Source: Natronosalvus caseinilyticus (lineage in GTDB: Archaea > Halobacteriota > Halobacteria > Halobacteriales > Natrialbaceae). From it: a DNA stretch of 64,000 nt. The number at the start of each line of letters is the position of its first letter. Position 1 is the first letter of the stretch. The notes beneath the pieces are model-generated. The model saw only the letters and a list, made by a program, of their open reading frames with translations. It was not told where the DNA came from and did not search any database. The position numbers and the translations under genes are program-made. Location: the NCBI RefSeq assembly GCF_017357105.1, contig NZ_CP071596.1, positions 2,480,001-2,544,000 on the forward strand, given 5' to 3'. Positions 7,849-17,338 of this stretch are shown one piece after another.

Positions 7849-8511
7849 TCAATCGCACCGGTAGCGCGACTCGAGCACCCGATATCCGACGGCCATGTAT
7901 CCGACGAGCGTCACGACGAACAGCTCGCCGGAACTCGCGATCGGAAAGATTCGCTCGACGTCCGCCGGTTCTGGATCCGACCCGCGCGAGGGATCGAAGC
8001 CTGTCGAGTAGTGGGTATCCGCCGTCGTGCCGCGGGCCGTCGACTCCGAGACAGTCGTTCCGGATCCACCGGACTCGAGTTCGATGAACGTCTGGACGAG
8101 ACCGCGCTGGTCGGTAACCAGGAGTTTCCCCGAGAGGTCGAAGAACCGGTCGTGGACGGGCCAGAAGAGGTTGACACCGTTGTAGAACGCGTCGAGCAAG
8201 ACGTGGGCGAACAGCACGGCGACGAGGGTCACCCACCCGACCCGGTAGCCGTAGGCACCCCACCGCGAGCGGACGACCGATTTCTCGCGTTTCCAGTCCC
8301 AGTACAGGGCGAGTGCGGGAACCAGGACGATCCAGAGATTGTGGAAGGCAGCGCGATGGGTTCCAGGAACGACGATCCCGAGCAGCGTATCGAGGTCGAG
8401 GAGGGCAGTGGCGGCCATGATGAACAGGATCGCTCGCGTGTCGAAGCGATCGGCGAGGAGGGCGACCCCGACCAGGCCCGCCAGCCCGACGTGTACGACG
8501 GTCGACGGCAT
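7849..8511 (-). CDS. Membrane-bound metal-dependent hydrolase, YdjM/DUF457 type
   Basis: A 220-residue integral membrane protein with about five helices. It begins MPSTVVHVGLAGLVGVALLA and has the DLDTLLG motif and the histidines HRAAFHNL and FAHVLLDAFYNG, the layout of the YdjM/LexA-regulated (DUF457) membrane hydrolases. These conserved His and Asp residues are thought to bind metal; the substrate of archaeal members is unknown. A polar loop (about residues 140-190) precedes the last helix. Starts at the ATG at 8511; divergent from the regulator at 8599. Confidence 0.75.
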   Translation of the reverse strand: MPSTVVHVGLAGLVGVALLADRFDTRAILFIMAATALLDLDTLLGIVVPGTHRAAFHNLWIVLVPALALYWDWKREKSVVRSRWGAYGYRVGWVTLVAVLFAHVLLDAFYNGVNLFWPVHDRFFDLSGKLLVTDQRGLVQTFIELESGGSGTTVSESTARGTTADTHYSTGFDPSRGSDPEPADVERIFPIASSGELFVVTLVGYMAVGYRVLESRYRCD

Positions 8512-8598
8512 GCTCCCCTCTTGGAGTGACGCGTCTTCAGTGTTCGTCTCCCGGTCGGATGCCGGTAGCTACTTGCCGGGCCCGTGAGAGCCAGAGGT

Positions 8599-9321
8599 AT
8601 GGGCGGACGTGGACGTGGACGCGGGCCAAAGCGGGAACTGGCGGAGAAGATCGCGGGAGAGATCACGCTGAGCAACGATCCAGGCGCGACGCTTCGAAAG
8701 TGGCGAACGGACTTCGACGTCTCCCAGACCGATCTCGCGGGCGAACTCGAGGTCTCCTCGTCGGTGATCTCGGACTACGAGAGCGGCCGTCGAGAGAGTC
8801 CCGGTATCGGCGTCGTCCGGCGACTCGTCGAGGGCCTCCTCGAGATCGACGAGCGTCGCGGCGGCGATCGGATTCGACAGTACGGACGGGTGCTCTCGGC
8901 GGGCTTCGACAGCGACGTCATCTATGACCTGCGCGAGTACGCGACGACCTACCCGCTCGAGCACGTCTACGAAACCATCGAGGCGACCGAAATCGCCCCG
9001 GGTCACTCCGACCGGATCAGCGGTCACACGGTCATCAACAGCATCGAGGCGATCACGCGCCTCTCGAGCGAGGAGTTCTTTCGCCTCTACGGCCAGAGCA
9101 CCAACCGGGTGCTGGTGTTCACCGGCGTCACGCGCGGCGAGTCGCCGCTGGTCGCCCTTCGCGTCGTCAACCCGACTCCCAACGCCGTGGTCCTCCACGG
9201 ACTCGAGCCCGACGACCTCTGGGAGCACGCCGCCGATCTGGCGCGAATCGATGGCTACGCGCTGTCGACGTCGACGCTGCCGCTCGAGGAGTTGCTGGAG
9301 CGGCTGGCCGGGCTCGAGTGA
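8599..9321 (+). CDS. XRE-type HTH transcriptional regulator, COG1709-like
   Basis: A 240-residue predicted regulator. After a Gly-Arg-rich lead (MGGRGRGRGPKREL) comes an XRE/Cro-type helix-turn-helix at about 29-80 (LRKWRTDFDVSQTDLAGELE, then SVISDYESGRR), followed by a conserved C-terminal domain of about 150 residues found in the archaeal COG1709 regulators. Targets are unknown. The ATG at 8599 is preceded by AGAGGT; a GTG at 8584 would add five residues. Its stop is followed at once by a 40-bp repeat array. Confidence 0.8.
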   Translation: MGGRGRGRGPKRELAEKIAGEITLSNDPGATLRKWRTDFDVSQTDLAGELEVSSSVISDYESGRRESPGIGVVRRLVEGLLEIDERRGGDRIRQYGRVLSAGFDSDVIYDLREYATTYPLEHVYETIEATEIAPGHSDRISGHTVINSIEAITRLSSEEFFRLYGQSTNRVLVFTGVTRGESPLVALRVVNPTPNAVVLHGLEPDDLWEHAADLARIDGYALSTSTLPLEELLERLAGLE

Positions 9322-9333
9322 GGTGTGGCCTGC

Positions 9334-9453
9334 TGAACGCTACTGCCGAAGGATGAACGTTGAGCGTTTCCGTTGAACGCTACTGCTGAGTGTTTAACGC
9401 TGAGCGCTTCTGTTGAGCGCAACTGCTGAAGGGTGAACGTCGATCGCTCAGGC
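9334..9453. repeat. 40-bp tandem repeat, three copies
   Basis: Three adjacent units of 40 bp begin at 9334, 9374 and 9414. Each has the order TGAACGCTACTGC, then a short variable stretch, then AACGYTGAGCG. The third copy is the most diverged and runs into the gcvH stop codon (9448-9450). The array fills the whole spacer between two convergent genes. Confidence 0.8.
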
Positions 9454-9831
9454 GACCTGTTCTTCGTACTCCTCGGCAGTGAGCAGGTCCTCGAGTTCGC
9501 TCTCGTCGTCGGGGTCGACCGCGAGCATCCAGCCCTCGTCGAAGGGGTCCTCGTTGACGAGTTCGGGAGCGTCGAACAGGTCCTCGTTGACGGCCGTGAC
9601 CGTGCCACTGATCGGCGCGTACAGATCGGAGACCGCCTTGATCGACTCGACGACGCCGAAGCTCTCTCCCGCCGTAACGTCTTCGCCCTCGTTGGGCAGT
9701 TCCACGAAGACCACGTCCCCGAGTTCGTCCTGCGCGAAGTCGGAGATACCGATTCTGACGCCGTCGTCTGTCTCGAGTGCCCACTCGTGCGATTCCTGGT
9801 ACCGTCGGTCGTCTGGGGTATCGAAGCTCAT
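9448..9831 (-). CDS. gcvH: Glycine cleavage system H protein
   Basis: A 127-residue lipoyl carrier that shuttles the aminomethyl group between the P, T and L proteins of the glycine cleavage complex in the cytoplasm. The lipoylation site is the lysine in [14 protein letters not shown], preceded by the conserved [23 protein letters not shown]. The length matches bacterial and archaeal H proteins. Its ATG overlaps the gcvT stop codon by one base (TAATG), so translation is coupled to gcvT. The 3' end reaches into a 40-bp repeat array. Confidence 0.96.
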   Translation of the reverse strand: MSFDTPDDRRYQESHEWALETDDGVRIGISDFAQDELGDVVFVELPNEGEDVTAGESFGVVESIKAVSDLYAPISGTVTAVNEDLFDAPELVNEDPFDEGWMLAVDPDDESELEDLLTAEEYEEQVA

Positions 9832-10952
9832 TATACTGTATCGACGAAGGGAGGCGTTTCAATCTTTGCCTTTTTGGGCCGGCCGCGGACGTCGACGCGG
9901 ATCTTCGTCCCGGCATCGGCGTACTCGACGGGCACGTAGCCCAGACCGATGGCCGCCTCGAGCGTCGGACTCATCGTCCCGCTCGTGACCGTCCCGATGA
10001 CGTCGCCGTCGGTGGTCGTGATGTCGTAGCCGTGGCGGGCGATCCCGCGGTCGACGAGGCGGAAGCCGACGAGTTTCTCCTCGACGCCCTCCTCTTTCGT
10101 GCGTTCGAGTGCGTCCCGACCGACGAACTCGGTGTCGAGTTTGACCGTGAACCCGATGCCACACTCGTACGGTGTGCGCGGGTTCGTCTCGCGGTCGAAG
10201 TCCTGCCCGGCCAGGACGAACCCGGCCTCGAGGCGGAGGGTATCTCTCGCGCCCAGGCCGCAGGGCTGACAGTCGAAGGCCGACCAGACGGATTCTGCGT
10301 CGTCCCACGGGGCGATGACCTCGAGGCCGTCCTCGCCGGTGTAGCCGGTTCGGGCGATCCAGCACTCGGATTCGGATTCGGACTCCGTACCCTCGATCGT
10401 CGTGTACGTCGCCTCGAACCGGCTGAGATCGCTCACGCGGTCAGGATCGGCGACGACGTCGAGCGCCAGTTCGCGGGCGCCCGGCCCCTGGATCGCGAAC
10501 ATCGCGTACTCGTGCGTCTGGTTTTCGACGGCCGCCTCGAGCCCCCACTTGTCGCGGTGGGTTCGCCAGCGCTCGGTCATGGCCTCGTCGTTCCCGGCGT
10601 TCGGGATGAACAGGAAGACGTGGTCGTCACCCTCGTCCGGGAGTCGATAGATAACCGTGTCGTCGATGATCACACCGCCCTCGTCGGTGATCGTCGCGTA
10701 CTGCGAATCACCGACGTCGAGGGCGGTCACGTCGTTCGACGTGAGTCGTTGCATCAACGCCCGAGCGTCTGGGCCGCTGACCTCGATCTCGCCCATGTGG
10801 GAGACGTCGAACTTGCCGACGGATTCCCGGACTGCGCGGTGTTCTTCCTGAATCGAGTCGAACTCGACCGGCATCTCCCAGCCGCCGAATTCGGTGACTT
10901 TCGCTCCCCGCTCGTCGTGGACCCCACGCAACGGCGGCATCTGCAGCGACAT
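9831..10952 (-). CDS. gcvT: Glycine cleavage system T protein (aminomethyltransferase)
   Basis: A 373-residue tetrahydrofolate-dependent aminomethyltransferase that releases ammonia and makes methylene-THF from the H-protein-bound intermediate. Typical motifs are the [10 protein letters not shown] opening, [13 protein letters not shown], the folate-site Asp in [18 protein letters not shown] and the C-terminal [12 protein letters not shown]. An acidic Glu-Ser run (ESESESE, near residue 200) is a halophilic insertion. The ATG at 10952 is preferred; a GTG at 10961 would add three residues. First gene of gcvT-gcvH; a TATA-like TTTTTACAT lies about 30 bp upstream at 10983-10991. Confidence 0.96.
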   Translation of the reverse strand: MSLQMPPLRGVHDERGAKVTEFGGWEMPVEFDSIQEEHRAVRESVGKFDVSHMGEIEVSGPDARALMQRLTSNDVTALDVGDSQYATITDEGGVIIDDTVIYRLPDEGDDHVFLFIPNAGNDEAMTERWRTHRDKWGLEAAVENQTHEYAMFAIQGPGARELALDVVADPDRVSDLSRFEATYTTIEGTESESESECWIARTGYTGEDGLEVIAPWDDAESVWSAFDCQPCGLGARDTLRLEAGFVLAGQDFDRETNPRTPYECGIGFTVKLDTEFVGRDALERTKEEGVEEKLVGFRLVDRGIARHGYDITTTDGDVIGTVTSGTMSPTLEAAIGLGYVPVEYADAGTKIRVDVRGRPKKAKIETPPFVDTV

Positions 10953-11079
10953 ACTCGTCACGTCACCCGCTGGTAAGTAATGTTTTTACATTCAGCCGGT
11001 GCTCGAGGAGCCAGTTCTTTCAAAAAAAGCGGGGTGTACGGTGGGTGCCTGCCGTGATGGCGAGGGTGATTGGCTGGCG

Positions 11080-12669
11080 TTACTTGCCGAGTTCTTCGAC
11101 GGAGAGGGTGTAGTACCCGCTGCCGCTGTAGGAGTCGACGAGGATGCCGAGCTCTTCGTCACCGGAGAGTGAGACGGTAATCTCTTCGTTGCTGTCGTAG
11201 GTGATCGAGCGCTCGTCGTAGTCCCAGGTCGACGGCGTGCGACCATCGAGGGTCAGGTAGAGGTCGAAGTCGGCGTCGGACGGGCCGGAGAGCGTCACTG
11301 TCGCGCTACACGGGTTCGCAGTCTGGAGCGAGTACGTGTAGGAGTGACTGGATCCGCTGTATAGGTAGTCCGAAGCCGAGGCCGACTCGACGACGTCACC
11401 GCACTCTCCGCCGGGGTCGTCCGGGTCGTCTGGGTCGTCCGGATCATCCGTTCCGCCCTCGACGATGTTCAGGGCGTCGACGCGGCCGGCACCCTGTTCG
11501 TCGGACGGGAGGCCGATGTCGACGGCGGAGTCCTCGAGACGCTGCCAGAGGTCGGCCACCGTATCGCCGGGATGGGCCGCCTTCCCGAGGGCGGCGACGC
11601 CCGCCGCGGCTGGACAGGCCATCGACGTCCCGGAGAGTTCCTCGTAGGAATTCCCGGGAACGGTCGAAAGGACGTTGGCACCGGGAGCGGCGACGTTGAT
11701 CTCGGGGCCCTTGTTCGAGAAGTTCGCGAGATTTTCTTGCTCGTTGAGCGCCGAAACCGCCATACAGTTTTCGTACGCGGCCGGGTAGGAAACCGGTCCC
11801 CCGTAGTCGTTACCCGCTGCGGCGATGGGGAGCGAGCCGCTGTCGTAGGCGTAGTCGATTGCGTTTCGCATCGTAGTGTTCGAACCGCCACCACCGAGGG
11901 ACATGTTGATGATGTCCGCGTTCTGGTCGGCAGCCCACTGGATGGCGTCCGCGATGTCGGAGAGCGACCCACCGCCGTCCGCGCCCAGCGCGCGGCCGGA
12001 GAGGATTCGAGAGTTGGACATGCCAGCGATCCCCGTTCCGTTGTTCGTCGTCGCGGCGGCGATACCGGCGACGTGGGTCCCGTGGTTCTCGCTGTTGTTC
12101 ACGGGGGCGGGATCCTCGTCGTTATCGACGAAGTCGTACCCCTCGTCGCCCGAGAACCGGTCCGCGAGGTCGGGATGGCTGTAATCGACTCCCTGGTCGA
12201 CGACGGCGACCGTCACGTCCATCGAGCCCAGCGTCGTGTCCCACGCCTGGTCGGCGCGAACCTGCTGGGGAGCGTACTGCTGGCCGTAGTTCGGGTCGTT
12301 CGGCTCGAGCTGAGTGTAGTACGTCGCGTTTCGCTCCGCGTACTCGACTTCCGGTCGTCGCTCGAGCTGGTCGATGATCGAGTCCATCGTGCCGACTCGA
12401 TCCTCGTCGACCTCGAGCGCCATGTAGCCGAGTGTCTCGTTCTCGTGAACGACGGCGGCGTGGTCGGGTGTATTCTCTTCGACTTTGGTTCGCGCAGTGG
12501 CCAACCCCACCGTGTTCGATTTTCCGACGAGAATTTCGTTCTCCTTCGGGCCGGGGGTACGTCCGGGAGTAGCGGCGGTGATCCCGCCAAGACCCATGAA
12601 CGCACCGAGGGCGCCGGCTGCTTTCAGTACGGAACGGCGATCGTAACCTGGACTGCCATGTTCTGGCAT
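11080..12669 (-). CDS. Halolysin-like subtilisin serine protease, Tat-secreted, with C-terminal PPC-like domain
   Basis: A 529-residue secreted subtilase. The N-terminus has a twin-arginine signal (DRRSVLKAAGALGAF, residues 10-24), followed by an I9-type propeptide to about residue 115. The catalytic triad is Asp158 (AVVDQGVD), His196 (NHGTHVAG) and Ser349 (SGTSMACP). An Asp-Pro repeat linker (DDPDDPDDP, near residue 430) leads to a C-terminal beta domain of about 110 residues resembling the prepeptidase C-terminal domain with FDLYLTLDG and YYTLSVEEL. It should digest extracellular protein at high salt. Start chosen at the ATG at 12669, immediately before the Tat signal and 27 bp after a strong TATA box; the open frame upstream is rejected. 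Confidence 0.93.
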   Translation of the reverse strand: MPEHGSPGYDRRSVLKAAGALGAFMGLGGITAATPGRTPGPKENEILVGKSNTVGLATARTKVEENTPDHAAVVHENETLGYMALEVDEDRVGTMDSIIDQLERRPEVEYAERNATYYTQLEPNDPNYGQQYAPQQVRADQAWDTTLGSMDVTVAVVDQGVDYSHPDLADRFSGDEGYDFVDNDEDPAPVNNSENHGTHVAGIAAATTNNGTGIAGMSNSRILSGRALGADGGGSLSDIADAIQWAADQNADIINMSLGGGGSNTTMRNAIDYAYDSGSLPIAAAGNDYGGPVSYPAAYENCMAVSALNEQENLANFSNKGPEINVAAPGANVLSTVPGNSYEELSGTSMACPAAAGVAALGKAAHPGDTVADLWQRLEDSAVDIGLPSDEQGAGRVDALNIVEGGTDDPDDPDDPDDPGGECGDVVESASASDYLYSGSSHSYTYSLQTANPCSATVTLSGPSDADFDLYLTLDGRTPSTWDYDERSITYDSNEEITVSLSGDEELGILVDSYSGSGYYTLSVEELGK

Positions 12670-13006
12670 GGTGTGGCTATGCGTACCGCTATCTATAATT
12701 AAATAGTTGTGAAACTCGTTGGAATTTACTGTCAATGGATCAATTGATTTGAGATTCAGGTGTTGGGAAAGTAAATATCGGGGCGAATATTGATCGATTC
12801 GGGTTTGAAATATACCTGGAGAGAAGAAAACAACGAAATATAAGTTTATTAAAATAATCTATTGCCAGGGGAGGATAGTTGGCTGGATACACCAATTTCC
12901 GACTGACGGGATGGCGGCGACGCTAGTACTGTAACGAGGAATAGCTCCGCATCTCGAGTCTCTTCGCTACACCTATTGTACCGCACTGGCTACCGTGACC
13001 GTGAGT
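12670..13006. other. AT-rich intergenic region between halolysin and NYN genes
   Basis: This 337-bp spacer is clearly richer in A and T than its surroundings, with runs such as AAATATAAGTTTATTAAAATAATC near 12836-12859 shortened here. It holds the halolysin promoter at its left edge. No open frame with a plausible start was found; only very short frames of under 10 codons occur. Confidence 0.6.
12694..12703 (-). promoter_or_regulatory. TATA box of the halolysin gene
   Basis: On the minus strand this reads TTTAATTATA, centred about 29 bp from the ATG at 12669, an excellent match to an archaeal TATA box. Confidence 0.7.
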
Positions 13007-13465
13007 ATGCTCGAGTCCGTGCGCGAGTGGGTGTCGGCCGACCAATCGAGACCGTCGGGAGTCGGCCTCTTCGTCGACGGACCGAACGTCTTTCGCGAGG
13101 AGTTCGACGTCGACCTCGACGACCTTCGAACCGCCGTCTCCGACCAGGGTCGAACCGCGATTCGCCGGCTCTACCTCGACGAACACGCCACGCCAGGGCT
13201 GATCCAGGCGGCCGAGGCTCGAGGCTTCGAGGTGGTCATCACCAGCGGCGACGTGGACGTCAAACTCGCCGTCGACGCCACGGCGAGCGTGGTTGAGGAT
13301 CAAATCGACGTCCTCGCCATCGCCTCGCGCGACACGGACTTCAAACCCGTTCTCGAGTACGCCGGCGCGAAGGGCGTGGAGACGGTCGCCATCGCCCCCG
13401 GTTCGTACGGACGGTCGGACGCCCTCCAGAACGCCGCCGACACGGCGTTGACGCTCGAGGACTGA
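13007..13465 (+). CDS. NYN-domain (PIN-like) putative ribonuclease, LabA/DUF88 family
   Basis: A 152-residue NYN domain, a PIN-like nuclease fold. The metal-binding motifs are visible: VGLFVDGPNVFR (first Asp), SGDVDVKLAVDA (central acidic pair) and IASRDTDFKPVL (SxDxDF). This matches the archaeal TIGR00288/LabA-like group thought to cut RNA, though no archaeal target is known. The ATG at 13007 is used; a GTG at 12995 in frame would add four residues. It is followed by a TatD-like gene on the same strand 112 bp away. Confidence 0.85.
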   Translation: MLESVREWVSADQSRPSGVGLFVDGPNVFREEFDVDLDDLRTAVSDQGRTAIRRLYLDEHATPGLIQAAEARGFEVVITSGDVDVKLAVDATASVVEDQIDVLAIASRDTDFKPVLEYAGAKGVETVAIAPGSYGRSDALQNAADTALTLED

Positions 13466-13577
13466 CTCGAGGCGACATCTGTTCGAACGGCGAGACGTTC
13501 ACGAGCCATTGTTTCGAGCGTCGAGCGGGTCGCGTCGAAGCCGATGTCTTTTCTGCCACCTCACCTAACGTCGATCC

Positions 13578-14447
13578 ATGCTCGATCACGAGACGCCGAT
13601 CCTCGACGATCACCTCCACCTCGACCCGGATCACGGCCGCGGTCTCGAGGCGGTCGACGACTTCGCACGATTGGGCGGGACACACCTTCTGGTCGTCAAC
13701 AAACCTTCCTGGCACCTCGACGTCGAAGCCGACGCGGGCGAGGACTTCCGACCGGTCTTCGAGCGAACCCTCGAGATCGTTTCCGAAGCGAGCGAGCGAC
13801 TCGAGGGCCGCGCCTGGCCCGTCCTGGGCGTCCATCCCGGACTGATCTCGCGGCTGGTCGACGAACGCGGAAAGACTCCGGACGAAGCCGAATCCATCAT
13901 GCGGGCCGGCCTCGAGGTCGCCGCCGAGTACGTCGACGCGGGCGACGCGCTGGGGCTGAAATCGGGACGTCCGCACTACGACGTCGACGACGAGGTCTGG
14001 GCCGCGTCGAACGACGTCATGCGCCACGCGTTCGAACTCGGTGCCGACCTCGAGTGTGCCGTCCAACTCCACGCCGAGGCCACCGAGGACCTGACGACGG
14101 TCGCCGAGTGGGCCGAGGACGCCGGCTTGCCGGCACACCGGGTCGTCAAACACTACGCCGGCGGCCGCCTCGTGGGCGTCACCCCCAGCGTAATGAGCGA
14201 GAAGGATCGCCTCGAGACCGCTGCGGAGGCCGGCGACCCGTTCCTCATGGAGACCGACTTCGTCGACGATCCCGACCGGCCCGGGGCCGTCCTCGGCCCG
14301 AAGACGGTCCCGCGGCGGGTTCGCTGGCTCCTCGAGGAGGGGCACGACGAGGCGGTCAGGAACGCCCACGTCGAGACGCCGCAACTGGTGTACGGAATCG
14401 ACACTGAGGGGACGCTCGGGGAGTCCGAAGCGACGCTCGAGGACTGA
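13578..14447 (+). CDS. TatD-related metal-dependent hydrolase (COG1099-like TIM barrel)
   Basis: A 289-residue protein of the amidohydrolase/TatD superfamily. It starts with ILDDHLHLDPDHG, the metal-binding HxH, and has later metal ligands in QLHAEA, VKHYAGG and the Asp of METDFVDDPDRPG. The order agrees with the archaeal COG1099 group related to TatD DNases. Cytoplasmic; substrate unknown. Starts at the ATG at 13578; transcribed in the same direction as the NYN gene before it and DUF2150 after it. Confidence 0.82.
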   Translation: MLDHETPILDDHLHLDPDHGRGLEAVDDFARLGGTHLLVVNKPSWHLDVEADAGEDFRPVFERTLEIVSEASERLEGRAWPVLGVHPGLISRLVDERGKTPDEAESIMRAGLEVAAEYVDAGDALGLKSGRPHYDVDDEVWAASNDVMRHAFELGADLECAVQLHAEATEDLTTVAEWAEDAGLPAHRVVKHYAGGRLVGVTPSVMSEKDRLETAAEAGDPFLMETDFVDDPDRPGAVLGPKTVPRRVRWLLEEGHDEAVRNAHVETPQLVYGIDTEGTLGESEATLED

Positions 14448-14525
14448 TCGCCGACGGATTTCGCCGCCGGTCGGGAAAGCGAGGAGTAGAGAAAGGCATT
14501 TCAAGCGGCCGGTGTAGGTGAGAGT

Positions 14526-15104
14526 ATGAGCAATTCCCCGACCGAGTTCTATTCGGCCGAACGCTGGCAGAACTGGATCGACCGCATCGACGACGAGGAG
14601 ATCGATCCGGAAGACGAGTCCTCCGCCCGCCTCCTCCTGAACCTCCAGGACGACACCGCCATCGCCATCGCCAAAATCGTCGCCGCGTACGATGACGGCG
14701 AGTTAGAGCAGGAGCAGGCGCTCGAGGAGATTGCCGACGTCCGCGAGATCGTCCTCTCGGAGGTCGATATCGACGACGAGGAGACCCGGATGCTGGTCGA
14801 CGGCGTCCAGACGAGCCTGGTCTGTGTCTTCATCGCCGCCGAGGAGTACGTCGCCAGCGGCCCGGCCGAGGAGGCGAGCGTCAACGACTACATCGGCGCG
14901 GCCGCGGACGCCGAGGCAGAGGAGGACCTGGACGCCGCGCTCGGGTACGCGGCCCAGGCTGGGACGCTCATCATCGACGGTGAGGAACTCGATATGACGA
15001 TCGCGGAGCAACTCGAGTACGGCCTCGTGACGGAGTGGGTCAACGGCCTGGACAGCCTCCAGAGTGCGATGAGTGATCCGGAAGTCGTCGAGGAAGACGA
15101 GTAA
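14526..15104 (+). CDS. DUF2150-family protein
   Basis: A 192-residue, very acidic, wholly cytoplasmic protein predicted to be all helical. The opening FYSAERWQNWIDRIDDEEIDPEDESSA shortened here (FYSAERWQNWIDRI) and the SARLLLNLQDD segment match my memory of the haloarchaeal DUF2150 family, whose function is not known. No catalytic residues or metal motifs stand out. The ATG at 14526 follows an AGGTGAGAGT leader. Confidence 0.75.
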   Translation: MSNSPTEFYSAERWQNWIDRIDDEEIDPEDESSARLLLNLQDDTAIAIAKIVAAYDDGELEQEQALEEIADVREIVLSEVDIDDEETRMLVDGVQTSLVCVFIAAEEYVASGPAEEASVNDYIGAAADAEAEEDLDAALGYAAQAGTLIIDGEELDMTIAEQLEYGLVTEWVNGLDSLQSAMSDPEVVEEDE

Positions 15105-15201
15105 CCGGCAAGACGGGCGACGAATAGACTGCTTTTCGGGGCTCGCGCTGCGGTCTGGTGGGGGCCAATAAGCGTATACGTCATCGGAACTATCACTGCG
15201 T

Positions 15202-17250
15202 ATGATAGGCCGAGGTGAGGAGCGTGCCGTGTCTACGGTGGTCGGAGCGGTCCTCATGCTCGGCATTCTGGTGTCGGCGCTCGCGCTGTACCAGGTGAAC
15301 GTGGTTCCCGACGAGAATCAGGCGGTGGAGTACGAGCACAATCAGCAGACTCAAAGTCAGCTACAGGACCTGCGGAATACGGTCGTCTCCATTCCTGGTG
15401 GTGGCAGTGGCGGTGCTGATTCGGTCAGTCTCGGCACGAGTTATCCGCCTCGATCGATGACCGTCAACCCGCCACCGTCATCAGGAACCCTGGCGTCGGA
15501 ATCCCTCGGCGAAATAACCATCGAGAATGCGACCTCGATCGATGGCGACGAGGTACCGATCGAAAACTGGTCGCGTGAAACCTACGGGCTCACGTACACG
15601 CCAGGATACAACGAGTATCGAAATGCCCCGACGACGGTTCTCGAGCACGGATTTTTGTACAATCACCATTCGAACAATGCGACCATTCCGATAGGAGATC
15701 AGATCGTGATCGACGGTGACGAGATCACGATTATAACGATGACCGGGAATCTTTCTATCTCGAGCAGTTCCACGGTCTCAGTACAAACGCGGGCGTTCAG
15801 TACGTCATCGAATACCGTAAGTATCAACCAAACCGATGAAAGCAATCCGATTACGATTACTCTGCCGACAACGAACTACGAAGCCTGGAACGATAGTCTT
15901 CGAGAGTCAGATTCTGTCCTCGAAGGTAGCATTGAGGAAGCCGGGACAACCGATCAACCAGCAATCCGATTTCAGCTAGTGAATCAATCGTATTCGCTCC
16001 AGATGGCTGAAGTCGGGATCGGGGACGCGACTCGAGCAGACGCCGTTGATCGCGTGTCCTACATGACCGTCGTCGACGAGTTCGCACCAACAGCAATTGT
16101 CGAGGTCCGGGATGTGCTCAACAACCCCGTGCGGAACGTCGAAATTACGAACGAGGGCGATGGTATCCTCAGATCGACATCGACTGGGAGTGACGGTCAG
16201 GTACGGATCGACGAACTCGAGGCTGGTGATACCGTGAAATTGTCGATCGATGGCTCAGATGTCGATATCGAATTCGAGGTGAGGGCTGGGAGTGGAAGCG
16301 GTGGAGAGGGTGACGGCGCGTCGCCGGCATACTGGGTCGATTGGCAGGATCCGTCCGGTCAAGATAGTGTTGACGAGGGCGAATGTAACGAGAACGCCTG
16401 TGTCGTGACCGGAAACGAAATCAACCTCACGATGGAGACAGATGACGTTGCAGACGGTGCCAGGGTAGAGTTCTCCGTCAACAACACCAGCGTTGGAACC
16501 GTTTCCCCGAATACAGGATGGACTGATTCTGCCGGTACGAATACGACCACGTTTACCGTCAGCGACGTTGCGGAAGACGGTGATAGCGTCAAAGTGTTCA
16601 CCTCGAGCGGGAGTGATGGGGACACAATTACGCTGACGATCAGCAGGGAGGCAGATGGGGCACTAACCTTCAATGACCAGTCGGTTCAACCAGAGGGTGC
16701 AGTTGAGGTCGAAGGCGTCTGGTTCTCCAATACCCACAACGGTGATGCGACGGTCGTTATCGAAAACTCGACTGAGACGGTGATCGGGGAACGAACAGTC
16801 GATGCTAACGGTGACTACAGTATTGAGGTTGATCATGACTCGTTTGACTCTGATGAGGAGCTCACTGCGATCCTTTACGAAAACGAAAACCGTACAAACG
16901 AACTCGAAAGGGACACTGCAGCAGTTGTGGTCAACTCAACATCACAGTTCGAGTCAGTTTCAGTAGTGGTGGAAGAACACCAGAATCAGGGTCTTGAATC
17001 AGCCACATTTTCATACAACCTATCTGAAGAAGCCACTGTTGAGTTCAGAATTCTTGATGAAAATGGCGAGTTTATTAAATCGGTTCAGAACAGTGGTTCC
17101 TCAGCTGGTTCTGTAACTATTAGTCTCAATGGGAACAATCGTGAAACCCGACCCTATCTGCTTGAAGCGGAAATAATCGACACAGGGGAAGTATGTAGTC
17201 GTATGATTGAAAACAGCGATGGTGAAGGGCCGTTCGATATTTGTGACTAA
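15202..17250 (+). CDS. Large secreted surface protein with archaeal pilin-like N-terminus and Ig-like domains
   Basis: A 682-residue protein whose N-terminus (EERAVSTVVGAVLMLGILVS) matches the archaeal pilin N-terminal (PF07790-like) signal-anchor, so it should be exported and membrane-anchored. The rest is Ser/Thr/Asn-rich beta protein with many N-glycosylation sequons, a carboxypeptidase-regulatory-like segment near residues 295-350, a Ser-Gly linker, Ig-like repeats near 410-480, a segment near 490-570 starting FNDQSVQPEGAVEVEGVWF that resembles DUF7282, and a last beta domain ending in a Cys pair. Codon use is markedly AT-richer than neighbours, above all from 16,650 to the end. It may be an adhesin or a pilus-associated protein; function unproven. 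ATG at 15202. Confidence 0.72.
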   Translation: MIGRGEERAVSTVVGAVLMLGILVSALALYQVNVVPDENQAVEYEHNQQTQSQLQDLRNTVVSIPGGGSGGADSVSLGTSYPPRSMTVNPPPSSGTLASESLGEITIENATSIDGDEVPIENWSRETYGLTYTPGYNEYRNAPTTVLEHGFLYNHHSNNATIPIGDQIVIDGDEITIITMTGNLSISSSSTVSVQTRAFSTSSNTVSINQTDESNPITITLPTTNYEAWNDSLRESDSVLEGSIEEAGTTDQPAIRFQLVNQSYSLQMAEVGIGDATRADAVDRVSYMTVVDEFAPTAIVEVRDVLNNPVRNVEITNEGDGILRSTSTGSDGQVRIDELEAGDTVKLSIDGSDVDIEFEVRAGSGSGGEGDGASPAYWVDWQDPSGQDSVDEGECNENACVVTGNEINLTMETDDVADGARVEFSVNNTSVGTVSPNTGWTDSAGTNTTTFTVSDVAEDGDSVKVFTSSGSDGDTITLTISREADGALTFNDQSVQPEGAVEVEGVWFSNTHNGDATVVIENSTETVIGERTVDANGDYSIEVDHDSFDSDEELTAILYENENRTNELERDTAAVVVNSTSQFESVSVVVEEHQNQGLESATFSYNLSEEATVEFRILDENGEFIKSVQNSGSSAGSVTISLNGNNRETRPYLLEAEIIDTGEVCSRMIENSDGEGPFDICD

Positions 17251-17338
17251 TATATAGTACTGGCTACTTCCACTGTGTTCGGCATTCGTCGAAACCACGA
17301 ACGACAATATCATGTATCCTCACCTGTAGCGTTCTCCT

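Noticed and set aside
13341..14504. Minus-strand open frame of 387 codons opposite the TatD-like gene
   Set aside because: Shadow of a conserved metal hydrolase; its own translation has no domain pattern.
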